NCBI RefSeq assembly: GCF_000315625.1
Contig: NW_005434599.1
Coordinates: 153,731 to 217,730 of the forward strand
DNA length: 64,000 nt
Direction: 5' to 3'
DNA from: Guillardia theta CCMP2712
Lineage: Eukaryota > Cryptophyceae > Pyrenomonadales > Geminigeraceae
The notes below the pieces were generated by a model. It saw only the letters and a program-made list of their open reading frames with translations, was not told where the DNA came from and searched no databases. Within the stretch, counting starts at the first letter, position 1; every line of letters begins with the position of its first letter. Below are positions 44,322-55,400 of this stretch, one piece after another. A program made the translations under genes and the position numbers.

Positions 44322-45931
44322 AGGAGGAGGAGGTGGTGGAGGAGGAGGAGGAGACATCGATCCTGGGATTGGAGAGGAGGAGGGAGAGGAGAGTCACAAT
44401 TAGCTCACCGATCTCGAGGACGACATGTCCGAGGTCATCCCAGCTGGCAGAGGGTTGAGGCCCATAGATGACGCTGGCAGTTGGGTCCCTGCTGGGATGT
44501 CAGAAAGTTTGCGGGCTGTTGGGGTCTACCTCGTATCCTGTGCCAACCCCAGGAGTTGCCCAGCTCCAACACCCACACCTGCAGCAGGGGATGAGGAGGT
44601 CGTAGGGGCAGAGAGGTCGACCTCGGTGAGGAGAGCATGAGAGCGACTGTCGATGCCTCCCGCGACGATGAGCAGGTTGTAAGTTCCAAGGGTGATCTGC
44701 CAACAGGATCCAGTGACACACAGCCCATGTCATCAAGATCAAGTTGATCTCCGGCCGTGGGGTGGAGGTGGAGGGGAAGGGAGAAACGACGCACCTTCGT
44801 TGCCGAGTGCGAGTACCTTGGAGCAGGAGGCTGTCCGCTCGTGCGGGGCTCAGCACATCTGCATTCTGTCATCTGGCATCGGTGCGGGAGGGAGGAGGTA
44901 CGAGTGATCGTCCAAGTCCAGGAGAAAGAGCTGACAAGCCGACGACGGGGATTGAGTGCTGGGGAAGTCGCCACGTCAGAGACTGACGACCATTCACTCG
45001 GGGGATAGGACACACCCAAGACTCTCCAAGTCCATCCGATGGTTTTGAACTCCTGGACAGCAGCATGTGAGTTTCTCGTGCAAGTCAACGAGGGAAGGAT
45101 CGTCAGGTCCACACACCGCCGAAGATGATGACTTTGTTCCACTGTGTCTTGCTCGTGCTGTGAAAGCCTCGTTCGGAGACTATTGGACCTGCCCTTGCAG
45201 CTCTTCCCGCAAGTCGGAAGATGCTCCACTTCCAAGTCTGAGGATGGAGAGAGTGAGAGAGGAGGGCTAGACATTGTGCAACCTTCACGCTCAGCACGAA
45301 GAGGCTGTCTCGGCAAGCTACTTTGTTGGCGTCCAGTCCACCGAGGAGGAGGATCTCCTGCCTTGAGGGCGTGTAGGTGAGCGAGTGCCCATATCGACCG
45401 CTCGGGATGGTTCCCTGCACAGCAACCTTCCTCCACCTGGTCGGACGTCACATGGCAACAAGAGCATCGAGGTCCCTCCCAACCTGTCTCTCTCAAGGTC
45501 GTACTCCCATGTGCAGCACAGCAGCTTTGAACCCGTCCAACCGCCGAAGACAATCATGTACCGATTGTCGACCACGCAGGCTGCATGGTATGCTCGAGCC
45601 TGAGGGAGCATGAAAGAGAAGGTAAGTTCATCGGGTACAGGGCAGATTCTATATTGACAGTTGGCAACTAGAGGACTATGGGATGAAAAAGAAACGATAC
45701 AGAAGAAAGGAACAGAGATGGATTACACACGATCGAGCAGAAGTTTGATCGAAAAACAATTAAGAAGTAAAACTCGCAAGAAGAGGAATCGTCAAGTGCG
45801 GTGATGGACGGAGGGAAGTTGGTGGATGGTCGAGAGGATGAGAGAGGAGGAGAGAGGAGGAGAGAGGACATGCTGCTTGTTTCAGCACCAGAGGCTTCGC
45901 CGTCGTCTCCCTGCATGCCGGTAGCGTCCAT
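42560..45931 (-). CDS. Multi-kelch-repeat protein (many small exons)
   Basis: Starting from about 45931 (MDATGMQGDDGEASG; start tentative), exons near 45611-45489, 45435-45293 and 45239-45108 encode kelch blades: ARAYHAACVVDNRYMIVFGGW, GTIPSGRYGHSLTYTP with EILLLGGLDANKV, and SERGFHSTSKTQWNKVIIFGG. Further blades: LFLLDLDDHSCAEPRTSGQPP, ITLGTYNLLIVAGGIDSRSH, HGVDSKESSGDIVVLVGGR (about 43920-43840), PLGEAPEKRQGHS, GVSYTSNFAACAVGNQHIIIFGG (43070-42950) and MDDIHILDLDYAGDVQFFDD. A coiled coil (LGEDLQKHVGFVETKESNKMKRLQTLEAL) lies near 43500. Exons end about 42610 with EDDSEISDEDLTPIEKN. At least eight to ten blades suggest two beta-propellers. The exact exon chain is not fully resolved. Kelch propellers bind proteins; the partner is unknown. 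Confidence 0.65.
44229..44321. repeat. GTT trinucleotide array within the kelch gene
   Basis: About 31 perfect GTT triplets (AAC on the coding strand). They lie just upstream of the exon encoding LLLKDLQFPAVAEMLQLKSP, so they are probably intronic. If translated they would give poly-Asn, poly-Gln-like or poly-Thr. The same AAC unit fills an RP2 intron at 29923-30007. Confidence 0.9.
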
Positions 45932-45959
45932 GCGACCCGACGAGCTCGACTGGCCATAG

Positions 45960-46423
45960 CGGCGTCAAACTACCAGTTAGTTAGGATTCTGAAGGTAGGG
46001 GGTCAATTTTAGTGGGTGGGGGTAGTTTTATTGAGTTCCCATTGATAGTGATTTGATGTTTTGGTGGGGTGGGGTACACAAAAATTGTGGGTAGGGGTGA
46101 TATCAATGGAATGGTGGTGGGTCATTATTTGATTTTGAACTTGGGTGAGATCCAGTGGTCATGTAGACTCGTGCTTGACTGATGGAGGACGTGAGGAGAG
46201 GAGAGGAGAAGAAGAGGAGAGGAGAGGAGAGGAGAGGAAGGGAGGCGAGAGATAGGATGAAGAGATGAGGAGAGGAGAGGAGAGGAGAGGAAGGGAGGCG
46301 AGAGATAGGATGAAGAGATGAGGAGGAGATGAGAAGGGTTCAACTTTGCACTGGAGTCTGGTAGTTTAAGGTACATCTATTCACATAAAACACGATGCGA
46401 GCAAGCCCGCTGCCTTCACAGCT
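45960..46423. other. Intergenic: G-run DNA and GGAGA-type repeat
   Basis: 45990-46125 has GTAGGGGGT, GGTGGGGGTAG and GGGGTGGGGTAC motifs. 46195-46325 contains two near-identical copies of a roughly 57-nt block made of GGAGA units plus AAGGGAGGCGAGAGATAGGA. No gene supported. Confidence 0.65.
46195..46325. repeat. Duplicated GGAGA-containing block
   Basis: Two tandem copies of a block built from a GGAGA run, GGAAGGGAGGCGAGAG, and ATAGGATGAAGAGATGAGG. This is a higher-order repeat grown from the pentamer also seen at 30971-31112. Confidence 0.85.
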
Positions 46424-49400
46424 CTAGTCTGCAGAGATGAAGATTGCAGCTCCACACAGAATCCATCGATCCTGCTCATTCACCTTGCACGACATCCTCA
46501 GTCGCATCAGGAACTTCGATCGATCCGTTCGCTCGTACACCGGCAGCTCAACCATGGACGTGCTCGAGGAATCGTCCTCCCGCGAGGGGATGAAGGCGAT
46601 GGTGCAGGAGGGGAGGGGGACGACGGAGGGAGTGTCGAACTTCGCCTCTGCCAAGTACCCGCCGGAGAAGAGCGCGCCCTGCAGCACGAGGCCTTGCAGG
46701 ACGCACGTCACGGAACCGAGCTGGCTCCTGGAGCCCTCCCCCCAGACACACGCCAAGGTGAGCTCGTCAACAGCCACCTTCGTCATCCTTGCCGTCTGAG
46801 CTCATGGGGAGAGGAGCAGAGGCGAGGAAGGAGGAGAGGGGAAGAGACGTACAGGGTAGGAGGAGCAGGAAAGGGATGAGATGAAGATGACAGCCATCAA
46901 AGTTAGGGAGAAGGAGGGAGCGAAATCGTCAGGCGATCAGCAGCATGAGGAAGAGACTTTCCCACCTGCTGCCGGAGGGCGTTGAGGAAGATCTGAGGGT
47001 TGAGGAGCCACGAGGGTGAGATGGGGGCCGAGAGGGAGTTGCCGGACTTCTGGAGTTCCAGCCAAGAGTCTATCGCCAACTTCTTCTTCACCACCGCCTG
47101 CTCAGCTCCAACGTCATGCCAGCTGCCACTCGCTCCTCTCCTCGACTCACCTCCAGCCACAGCGCTAGCGTCTCTGGACCCTCCCACTGGTCTGACCACT
47201 CGTCCAAGACTGTCCCGCTCGCCAAGCACGTGGCCGCGGACTGGACGGAGGTGGTGAGGAGGTCGACGCCCTTGAGGACTCGGCTGACGGCCTCGATCGT
47301 GACGTGGACCAGGCGGACCAACTTGTGCGCGTCCTGGGCCTCCATGACGATGAAGCTGTCGACAGGAAGAGACGCGTCATCGCTTCCCTTGGGCGCCTTG
47401 AGCACCTTTGGATTGTTGACAAGGTTCTGCCAGAGGCTGATGACAGGCTTCAGCTGCGCCGACATCCGCTCGCGATCCCAGCCAGCGAGCTTGACGTCTG
47501 CTGTCTCCATCGTCTTGAGCTGGTTGGCGATCTTAGCGCTGTTGGTTTGCTGCAGCACCCTCTCGATGTTGGGGGGCAGGCCCAGGAGCGAAGGTGCATC
47601 CACTTCCGGCAGCTGCTCAGCCAGGAAATTCAGCAAGGGAAGATAGAAGAGGAGGGAAAGAGGGCACATAGAAGGAGGGGGTGCGGGGAAGGAGGAAAGA
47701 TAGGAGGAGGGGGTGAGTGGAAGGGGGGGGGGGGAAGGACAGTAAGATAGAAGGACCGAACCGAGGGGGGAAGGTTGAACAACCTGCTTGATGACGCTGA
47801 GAAAGTCAGAGTGAGACGTGCTGTTGGGTACTAGGATGCCCTTGGTGTTGGGCAGAGGCCTTGCCTGCGACCCTCCGATGTGAATGTTGTCGGAGCGGAA
47901 GTACATTTTGAGACAAGCTCGGAGGATGCGCTGATCGTAGATGTTGTCAATCCTCCCCCCGTAGATCGCGTTGTCCAGCAGACCATGGAGGGTCTCCCAC
48001 TTCGGGTTGTCTGCGGGGAGGAAGCGGTCAGATGGGACGAGGGAGCTGACGTTTCTCAGACCCGAAGTGAAGGTGGTCGAGATGATCTCAGCCGTGCTCC
48101 TCAGATCTGCGTAGCTGAACTCGTGGAACTTGGTCCAGCCCTGAGGGAGGTACGTCCTGCGCTCCTGCACGATGGCATGGAACCAGGCAAGGACGAAGAG
48201 GAGCTGGCTCCTCCCCTGGTTCATCTTCGACACGAACTCTGGAGTCCACAGCGAGTACGCGTTGAGCAGGTTGCGCTTGAGGCCAGGAGGAGCCTCGAAC
48301 GTCACCTTGACCGACTGCTGCAAGAGGATCGGCGGGAACCTGCGAGGAGGAGGGGAGGAGAGGTAGGGAAAGGCCCAAAGGAAGAAGCAGAGGAAGCAAG
48401 AGGGACGAAGCAGGAGACAGAAGAGGGAGGAACAGGAGAAAGGAGGGAGGGCAGTAGAGTCAGCACGATTGCACAGCCACCGGCTTCTCCGCACCTTGGG
48501 TGGGGTTCTGTTGTCATCCAGAGGCGGAAGGAGCTCTGGGGTTGGATGGAATGGAGGATTTTCTCGACCACCGGCAGCCACGAGACGACCAGGTGAACGT
48601 TCTGCAAGCACAGCCAGGTCCCCTCGTTCGCGGCCTCGTTCAGCATCCTGATCGCGTTCTCCGCCTGCCCCTGCCCCATGGCGATCTGCCTGTAGTTCCC
48701 TGGCCCGAGGATCTTCGGATACGTCAGGGGGAGGCACAGGAAGGGCAGCGGCCAACCTGATCAGCCTCCTGCTCCAGGATGGCCGAGGGGTCCGAGCCCG
48801 GCGTGACGATGAACATGATCGGCGTCCTCTCCGACGTCTCCTGCGACAGCTGCCGGAGGTCCAGCGAGCCAATGTTGGAGCTCTGCACCTGCGCTCGCGC
48901 GAAAGGATTCAGCACCACCACCACCACCATCACCACCTCTTTCTCCACCACCACCACCTCCTCCTCCTCTTTCTCCTCCTCCTCCTCCCCCTCCCCTTCT
49001 CGTTGCTCACCCCCAGATTTTCTCCCACGAACAACTCCATGGCGCTCTGGAGGCGATCGGGCCGGAGGGCCTGGAGGATGAGCATCCTCTTGAACGCGCG
49101 CAGACCGGCCGCTTGGCTCGGGAACTCCTTGGGCACCTCCGGCTTCACCGAGTTGAACCAGTCGAGCCAGGACTTGCTGTCCTGAAGGTTCAAGCTGGAC
49201 ACGAGGGACGGCAGGGTAGCGGCGAGGCGCAGGAGGGAGGGAGCGCGGTCAGCAGGTAGCCATTCCGGGGGGTTGAAGCCGGAGGAGCTGGTGTCAGAGA
49301 CGGTCAGACCGACGAAGAAGTCCCACTCCATGTCGGCGAACATCTCGGGGTTCATGCCATGGACGAGATGCATGCCGAACGTGAGGCGGTCGTCCTTGAA

Positions 49401-52400
49401 GAGCGAGCGGCCGACGAAGTAGAAGAGGTTGCGCTTGAGGGTGGAGACGAGGATGCGGAGGCGGTCCTCCACCTCGTTAGCTGAGGAGCTAAGAAGGCGA
49501 ACGAGTCAGCAGGTCAGTCCGGTCATGTTCCTCCTCCTCCTCTCCTCCTCCCACCCCCCCGCGCCTACCATCTTATCTTATAGCTGAGTCAGCGAAGCTC
49601 ACGAAAAGATGCCTCCACATCTATGTCACCTTTTCACTTGGTCACATCATTGATGAAGAATGGCGTAATCCCTTGAAAAATTTCCAACTTTATGTTCCTT
49701 AACAACAAAATACGAGTGAGAAAAAAAAAGTGGTTTNNNNNNNNNNNNNNNNNNNNNNNNNNNNNNNNNNNNNNNNNNNNNNNNNNNNNNNNNNNNNNNN
49801 NNNNNNNNNNNNNNNNNNNNNNNNNNNNNNNNNNNNCCTCCCTCCCTCCCCTCCCCCACCCCCCCCCCCCCCCCACCCCCCCCACTTCCTCCTCCTCCTC
49901 TACCTGTTCTTCAGGGTGTTCTGGAACTGGAAGATGTAGGTAGGGAGGTCGAACTGGTACATGTAGTTGAGGCTTTTGAGTGCCTGAATGAGGAAGAAGG
50001 TCCCTGACGCCGTCCTTGCGAAGGGCCTGTAGACCTCGCGCTCGTCGTCGAGCTTCAGCTGGAGTTCAGCTGAGTTCCTCAACGCATCCTTGATCTCAAT
50101 GCTGGAGTTCTTGATGTCAGTGAGCTTCTGGATCAGCTCCTTGTTCTCCAGCACGTTGCCCTGCGACTCCGCCAGCTGCTGCAGGAGCTGCTTCTCGAGC
50201 TCGGAGAGAGACATCTTCAGCTCCTCCTCCTTCTGCAGCAGCTCGCTCTTCTCCACCTCGAGCTTCGGCTTCTCGTGCTGAATGGTGAGGGCCAGGAGCT
50301 GGCTTTCCAGCCCCGACTTGGTGATGCTGAAGTTGACGTCGGTGATAAGCGGCCTGCCGTCAGGAGGGACCTCGATGGAGGGGTTCCGGGTGATCATGAA
50401 GAACTTGAAGTTCTCGTTGAAGTCGATGAGCTTCTCTCCTATCTGGATCATCCAACGAGGGCCCTGCCGAACCAGGTCCTTCCTCAGCAGCGCGAACATG
50501 AAGGGCTCCAGCTTGTCAACCTGCGCAGCATCCCAGTGAGCCACCAGCAAAGAATGGAAAGAGAAGGGAGTGAGGAGGAGGAGGAGGAGGAGGAGGAGGA
50601 GGAGGAGGAGGAGGAGGAGGAGGAGGAGGAGGAGGAGGAGGAGGAGGAGGAGGAGGAGGAGGAGGAGGAGGAGGAGGAGGAGGATGTATGTGTAGGGGAT
50701 GAAGGGGGAGGGGGGCCAGGTGAAGAGGGGAAGAAAGGGGAGTTCGAGGATCCAAGAACGCTCTCACCTCCTCCATCACAAAAACCCTCCCGAAGCGGAC
50801 AGACAGCTCGAGCTTCTGCAGGAACTTTGGGTCCTGCTGGGTCGTGGTCTCCAGAGGAAGCCCGGAGGTCTCCAGCATCGTCCTCAGCCACTTTGCCGCC
50901 TGAGTGGAGGGGTCGACGATGAGGGGGTAGAGCTGACAGTTCTGGATGACGATGGCGTTCTCTGTCGACAGGTCGTCGCCCGGGAGGCCCTGGGACTTCC
51001 ACTTGAGTCGCTCAGTCTCCGTGCTCATCTTGTCGATGAAGCGAAAGTCCCTCAGCTCCATCCTCTGGCACCACTCGAGCAAGTAGCGCGACCGCATGTC
51101 CTCCGGCATGCCCCCGAGGTAGGTGATGAAGGCGGAGGCTAGCAGCACGCTGAGCGGCAGCCGGCCCATCTGGTCGTTGAGGTCCTGCATCTGCAGCTTC
51201 CAACGGTCGTTCTCGTCCTTGAGCTTCCCCAGCAGGTTCTCAGCAGCGTCCAGCCTCTCCTTCACCTTCTTGTACTCAACGCTCAACTCCGCCGCCTCCT
51301 TCGTCAGCGTCTCGTACTCCGAGCTCAGCCTGCTCGCCGTCTCGTCGGCCTTTCTGATCTCCACGTCGCACTCGTTCTTCCTCTGCCTGGAGGACTCGAG
51401 CGACTTGTCCAGCTTCTGCAGCTGATCCTCTAGCGGCTTGACATGCTCTAGAGCAGCGGAGTACTGCACTTGCGCCTTCACCCAGGAGGCGAGGGGAGCC
51501 GCAGCCAAACTGACGCGCTGGATGTTCTCAGAGCGGAAGGAGGCAGCCTTCTGGTGGAGGAGCTCGAGGACTGACTCCCTCACGTCCCTGGTGATCTGCC
51601 GCGCGTCAAAGTTGAGGATCTCTTGGATGACTGACGGTTGAGAGATGAACCTCTTGATGCTAACCCACGACGTGTCCTGGTTGTTCATCAGCCTCAGCAC
51701 GCCCTCCAGCACGTCTCTGATGGACTCGGGCGGGAGTTTGAAGGATCGGATCTCATTCAAGTTGTCTTTCTTGATGTTTCCCACTGCCAGCTTCGCTGCT
51801 TCCAGGACGGGCTGGCACTCGGCCAGTTCGGACTCGACCTTGGCTCTCTTCTCCTGCATCTCGGCCTCCGACACCTTGAGCTTCTGGCTCAGCTCCTCGG
51901 CCTCGCTCCGCTTCTGCGTCGCCTCCTGCATGTTGAGCTTGATCTCCGACATCTTCTGCTTCGCCTGCGCGTCCTTCTCCTTGATCTGCAGCTCCTGGTC
52001 CGACGCGTTCTTCGACAGCGTCTCTACAACATCCCACGTCTCCTCCAACCTGTTCAGCCCTCCCTTCAAGAACGAGGTCTGCCGCTCGAGCTCTCCTCGC
52101 TTCACCTCGTAGAGCTTCTTGATGGTGTGCAGCAGCGTCACGTAGTCCCTCGGGCACACCGGCAGGCTGGTCACGCTCCAGTGCAGGAACTGCATGTTGT
52201 CAATCATGGCATCCGCGCTGTCCATCTGCTCCAACGTATCCTGAAGGAAATGCTTAGGGACGCGGCTCATCCCGTGCTTGGACCAAGTCTCGAGCCACAG
52301 GATGGTGCAGCGGGTGTAGAGGGCAGGGTTGCTCTCGCAACGGAGGAGGAAGTCCGGGTGCAGAGGGTCGAGGCTAAGGAAAATGTGGAGGTTCTTCTGC

Positions 52401-55400
52401 ACCCTGCTGACGAAGAAGGAGTAGAGGTTCCTGTACTTGTATCCCTGGCTGCGAAACTCCTCCTGCAGAGGCGCGGTCATGGCGTCGAGCTCCTGCGAGG
52501 TGAACATGCCCGGCACCTCCCCGGAGCTGAGGAGTCCGTTGATGACCTGAAGGAGCGAGCTGTCGACCAGCTGGTAGTCCTCGAGGAACAGCGCGTAGGG
52601 GGTCCCTTGCACCCCCGTGACCTGCACGCAGACCTTGAGGTCGTTGATAAACTGCTTCATGTCGTAGCCCCGTCCTATCTTGGGGATGAAGATCTCCATC
52701 TTGTGCAGGTAGCAGGCGATGCTGAGGCAAGTGCGTCGCCCCACCCCGGGCCTGCCGATGAGCAGGCCCGAGCCTCCAGGCTGGGACAGGATGCGGTCCA
52801 GCCGAGCGATGCGCTCCACGACCTCGGGGAAGAGGACGATGTCGAGCTCCTTGAATTCTCGCTCGTAGAGAGTGATACCCTGCTGGATCACTGCCTCCAG
52901 GTCCTCGCCACCGCTCCTTCCCAGCATTTGGAAGTTCTCGTTCTTCTCGCCTGCGTACAGCCAGGTGGTGAAGAACGTGTTCTTCAGGTCGACCTTGTGG
53001 TTCCACTCCGTCCTCAGGATGTCGCCCAGAACAGACGAGTCGAAGGATCTCATCGCATCCTCTCCTACCAGTCGGTCCCTGAAGATCCTCTGCGCCTCGT
53101 ACGCAAGGACATCCAGCACCTCGTGCGTTGTGATCTCGTACCTCATCAGCCCGATGACGAGGGCAGTGACGTCACGAGGGGTGAAGAGATAGTGCCTGTG
53201 CTCGTCCACCACAAACGTGGTCTTGAGCCTCTCGTAGAACTGGATCAGGGTGCCGGCCAGCCTCTCCACACTCTTCTTGTCCGACCACGTGGGATGTTTG
53301 GGGATGTAAGAGGAGAAGATGGCTCTGAGGTAGGACGAGTAGACCAGCTGCAGCTGGTCGTTCTCCGGGTACGAGACGGCGGCGACACGCAGGATGGCGG
53401 TGAAGCGAGTGGTGAGGTTGTGCCGTCCGATGGTAGTTGAAGGGTTCATGGAGCAAACCAGCTGGACTCTTTCGATCCCCATCCACTCTAGCCCATCGTA
53501 GAACCCTTGGTAGAGAATGATCTGTTGGAGGAAGGAGATCAGCTGGATCGTGTCGTACTTGTCAGGCTTGGGGAGGTTGATATCCTTGAGGTAGAGGATC
53601 AGCCTCTCTGCCTTGGGGCGGTACACCCTTCCTGACTGCGAAGTGTTGACGGTGCAGGAGTGCTGCAGTTTCTGGATCACGTGGATCGCCGACGTCTGTG
53701 CATTGCAGTTGAGGACAGCAACTTCAACGTTGCGGAACTTCTGGAAGTGAGCCCGAAGCATGGTGCTCTTCCCGCAGCCCTCCGGCCCCACCAGCAGGAA
53801 AGGCTCGAAATTCTGCATCCACGGAGCAAAAACGTCGCTCGTCCTTAGAAGGTCCTTGGTGAGAACAACCGGCAGATCCCGTTCGGTCGGAGAGGACATG
53901 ATCAGATCCTTGGCTGAGAGCTCTGAGTCCGTCCTCGCGGCATACTCCGCGTAGCTCTTCGCCTCCAGGTCGAAGTAAGTGTCCAGCGGTCTGTCCGTGC
54001 TGATCGGCCGCTCATTCAGACTCTCAAAGATCTCCTTGGCCAGGTTCTGCCGCGCGCTCGTCACCAAGATGCTTCCGAGCCCGCGAGACAGCGCGCAGGC
54101 GAACTGCTCTCGTAGCTCGACTCCTACCAAGGACGACAGAGCATTCAGCGCTATCCCCACCTTGGTTGTCTGCACAACAAACATGCTGGGCGGCTGCAGT
54201 AGGACCCAGTCAAGTCCCTTGTAGAAGGACTGATCGAGCCAGGCGGTCAAGTTGGGCCGCGAGGCCTCGGGCTGCCGGTCTACCCAGGCCTTGACAAGGC
54301 AGCTGATCTGCATGTCTTTCTCGGAGAGGAAAATCATCCCCATCCTGCTGACTGTGGCTGGGGAGGCGAAGCGGAGGTCGTTGGTCTCGAAAATGAAGTT
54401 GACGTTGGGCCCGAACCGGATCCTCTCCCCACTCGGCATCGTCAGCAGCCTGTTGTCGTCCAGCACTGAGTTGAGCGACTCCACCCACTCGGGGTCAATG
54501 TCGCCATCACAGATGATCCAGCTCCGGACCTCCGGCGGCTCCTTCACCACCTGCCTCGCGCTCGCCGTCAGGACTCCATCGAACCACTCGCGCGTGTCGA
54601 GGTCCATGTGCCCCAGCAGCTGCTGCCTCGGCATGGCCTTGGGGTTCATGGTGTGGATCACCACCTCCTGCTTCAACTTGGCCAGGGCCGAGCGGAGGAT
54701 GCGGAGGAGGGTCGACTTTCCGCTCCCGCTGGGCCCGACGATGACGCATCCCATCCTCTGACTGAGGTTCTCGTTGAGCTGTTGGACAGAGTCAGAGGTG
54801 AGGGGAGAGCAAGTAAGACGATGGCGCTCACCTGAACGACCTTCTTCATCTGTGACGGCAGGAGGTCTAGTTTCATCTCCGCCAGACTTGCCTCGATCGC
54901 CTCCTCCAGGTCCTTGTAGACAGCGTCGGAGACGATGATGCCGGGGAAGATGTCAAGGATCAGGTCCTCAAACTTCTTGGTATCCTCGAAGGTCAACTTG
55001 GCGAGGGTGTTCAGCCTCACCGCCTTGATCAGCAGCTCCGTCTCTTCCTTCTGACTGATACTCTCCTTCGTCCTCCTCTCCAGCGCAAACAGCTTCCCGC
55101 TGATGAGGAGGATCGTCTTGAGAGCTCGCAGCCCCCAGTCGTAGTGCTGCTGGCGGCTGAGGAGCTGCCTGGAAAGGGTGAACAGTTCCACCACCTTCGC
55201 CCCGATGACGTTGGCGTGACGGTAGCCCTCAGCGTACAGGATGACCTCGGCGATGAGCGCGTTGTCGGGGGCCGACATGGCAACAGAGCGGAAGAGCTGC
55301 TTCAGGTTGTCGGGGAGCTCCGAGCGGCCTCCGTATCCCTTCCCAGCTGGGTTGAGGGTGACGAAGATGCCAGAGTCCGGGTTCACGTCGATCTCCGTGC

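Noticed and set aside
44175-44357. Poly-Thr / poly-Asn open frames
   Set aside because: Created by the AAC/GTT array; no conserved flanks in those frames.
50484-51002. Poly-Ser and poly-Pro extensions of dynein frames
   Set aside because: Read-through into the intron with the GAG array; the dynein family joins VMEE directly to VDKLEPFMF.
51638-53440. 600-aa open frame on the plus strand within the dynein gene
   Set aside because: It is the antisense of a strongly conserved dynein exon; its sequence is Leu/Val/Glu-rich without domains, a by-product of high-GC codon use.
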